24,160 nucleotides of DNA from an uncultured Clostridium sp. (GTDB taxonomy: Bacteria; Bacillota; Clostridia; Lachnospirales; Lachnospiraceae). The stretch is taken from NCBI GenBank assembly GCA_900551135.1, contig URUX01000014.1:1-24160 (forward strand), read 5' to 3'. The notes below the pieces were generated by a model, which saw only the letters and a list, made by a program, of their open reading frames with translations, ran no database searches and had not been told where the DNA came from. Positions 23,685 to 24,160 of this stretch are shown one piece after another (position 1 is the first letter of the stretch; every line of letters begins with the position of its first letter). Both the position numbers and the translations under genes were made by a program.

Positions 23685-24160
23685 GTGATTCATCAATATA
23701 TTAACAATGGCTACTACATCATTATGGATGTCAACAGCGGTTCTGTTCATTCTGTTGATCCGGTATTTTATGATGCAGTGAAGATCCTGTCAGAGGAAGC
23801 AAAAATTGCCGACATGGAAAAACCGGAAAAGCTGCCGGAAGAAGCAGTTGAACTGGTAAAACAACGTCTGTCCGGTACCTATCCGGAAGAAGAAATTGGA
23901 GAAGTTCTGGAAGACGTCCAGGAACTGATTGATAAGGAACAGCTTTTTACTGAGGACATTTATAAAGAGTATGTTGCAGACTTTAAAAAACGTAAAACGG
24001 TAGTAAAGGCATTGTGCCTTCATATTGCCCACGACTGCAACCTGGCCTGCCGCTACTGCTTTGCAGAAGAAGGTGAGTACCACGGCCGCCGTGCTCTTAT
24101 GAGTTATGAAGTAGGAAAGAAAGCACTGGATTTCCTGATTGCCAATTCCGGCAACAGGGA
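23685..24160 (+). CDS. scfB: SCIFF radical SAM maturase, N-terminal part (cut by window end)
   Basis: 158 codons are visible before the right edge. GTG 23685 is the start, eight bases after AAGGAG, giving IHQYINNGYYIIMDVNSGSV, which matches the usual N-terminus of this family. Residues 1-100 are the RiPP recognition-like head that binds the SCIFF leader. CNLACRYC at 118-125 is the CxxxCxxC site for the radical SAM iron-sulfur cluster. The family (CteB type) cleaves S-adenosylmethionine and forms thioether bonds from cysteine to a side-chain carbon of the SCIFF core. The C-terminal SPASM domain with its auxiliary clusters must lie beyond the window. It is probably co-transcribed with the SCIFF gene through the stem-loop. 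Confidence 0.95.
   Translation, partial: MIHQYINNGYYIIMDVNSGSVHSVDPVFYDAVKILSEEAKIADMEKPEKLPEEAVELVKQRLSGTYPEEEIGEVLEDVQELIDKEQLFTEDIYKEYVADFKKRKTVVKALCLHIAHDCNLACRYCFAEEGEYHGRRALMSYEVGKKALDFLIANSGNR

Overview
The window looks like a chromosomal segment from a Gram-positive anaerobe of the class Clostridia, most likely Lachnospiraceae. The signs are a six-cysteine SCIFF ranthipeptide with its radical SAM maturase (a Clostridia marker), strong AGGAGG-type ribosome binding sites, several TTG/GTG starts, choline-binding-type wall repeats and a LytR-CpsA-Psr (LCP) protein. I saw no mobile element, CRISPR array, tRNA or rRNA.

Left edge (1-1990): on the minus strand lie the start of an unrecognised gene, cut by the window edge, and a secreted repeat protein predicted to bind the cell wall. 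A divergent promoter region follows.

Glycan block (2035-15105, plus strand): one tight run of eight genes, several joined by 4-base ATGA overlaps. It starts with three sugar-modification genes: a TPP enzyme of the acetolactate synthase fold, an SDR sugar reductase/epimerase, and a C-methyltransferase fused to a second copy of that SDR. A polyprenyl-phosphate-type GT2, a double-domain GT2, a WbbL-like GT2 and an initiating polyprenyl glycosylphosphotransferase follow. The last gene is a large LCP protein, the family that joins glycans to peptidoglycan, and a strong terminator closes the run. Together they suggest a wall-linked glycan carrying an unusual C-branched deoxysugar. The nucleotide-sugar supply genes, flippase and polymerase are not in the window.

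Protein quality-control block (15311-21245): a membrane HtrA protease with a long disordered cytosolic head; a ClpX-type unfoldase on its own promoter, with zinc finger and IGF loop kept but the RKH substrate loop changed; a minus-strand S8 (Csp-like) subtilase with an intact catalytic tetrad; and an lspA-like signal peptidase II split over two reading frames.

Right edge (21310-24160): a CNNM/CorC-type membrane protein behind a near-consensus promoter, a small TIGR04086-type membrane protein on the minus strand, then the SCIFF peptide gene with a ~200-base hairpin-rich leader, a large stem-loop, and the start of the SCIFF maturase, cut by the window end.

The observations I would check first are the ClpX with a changed RKH loop, the split lspA with a TTTTTTA heptamer just before the break, the C-branched-sugar gene set with its fused and duplicated reductase, and the structured RNA around the SCIFF gene.
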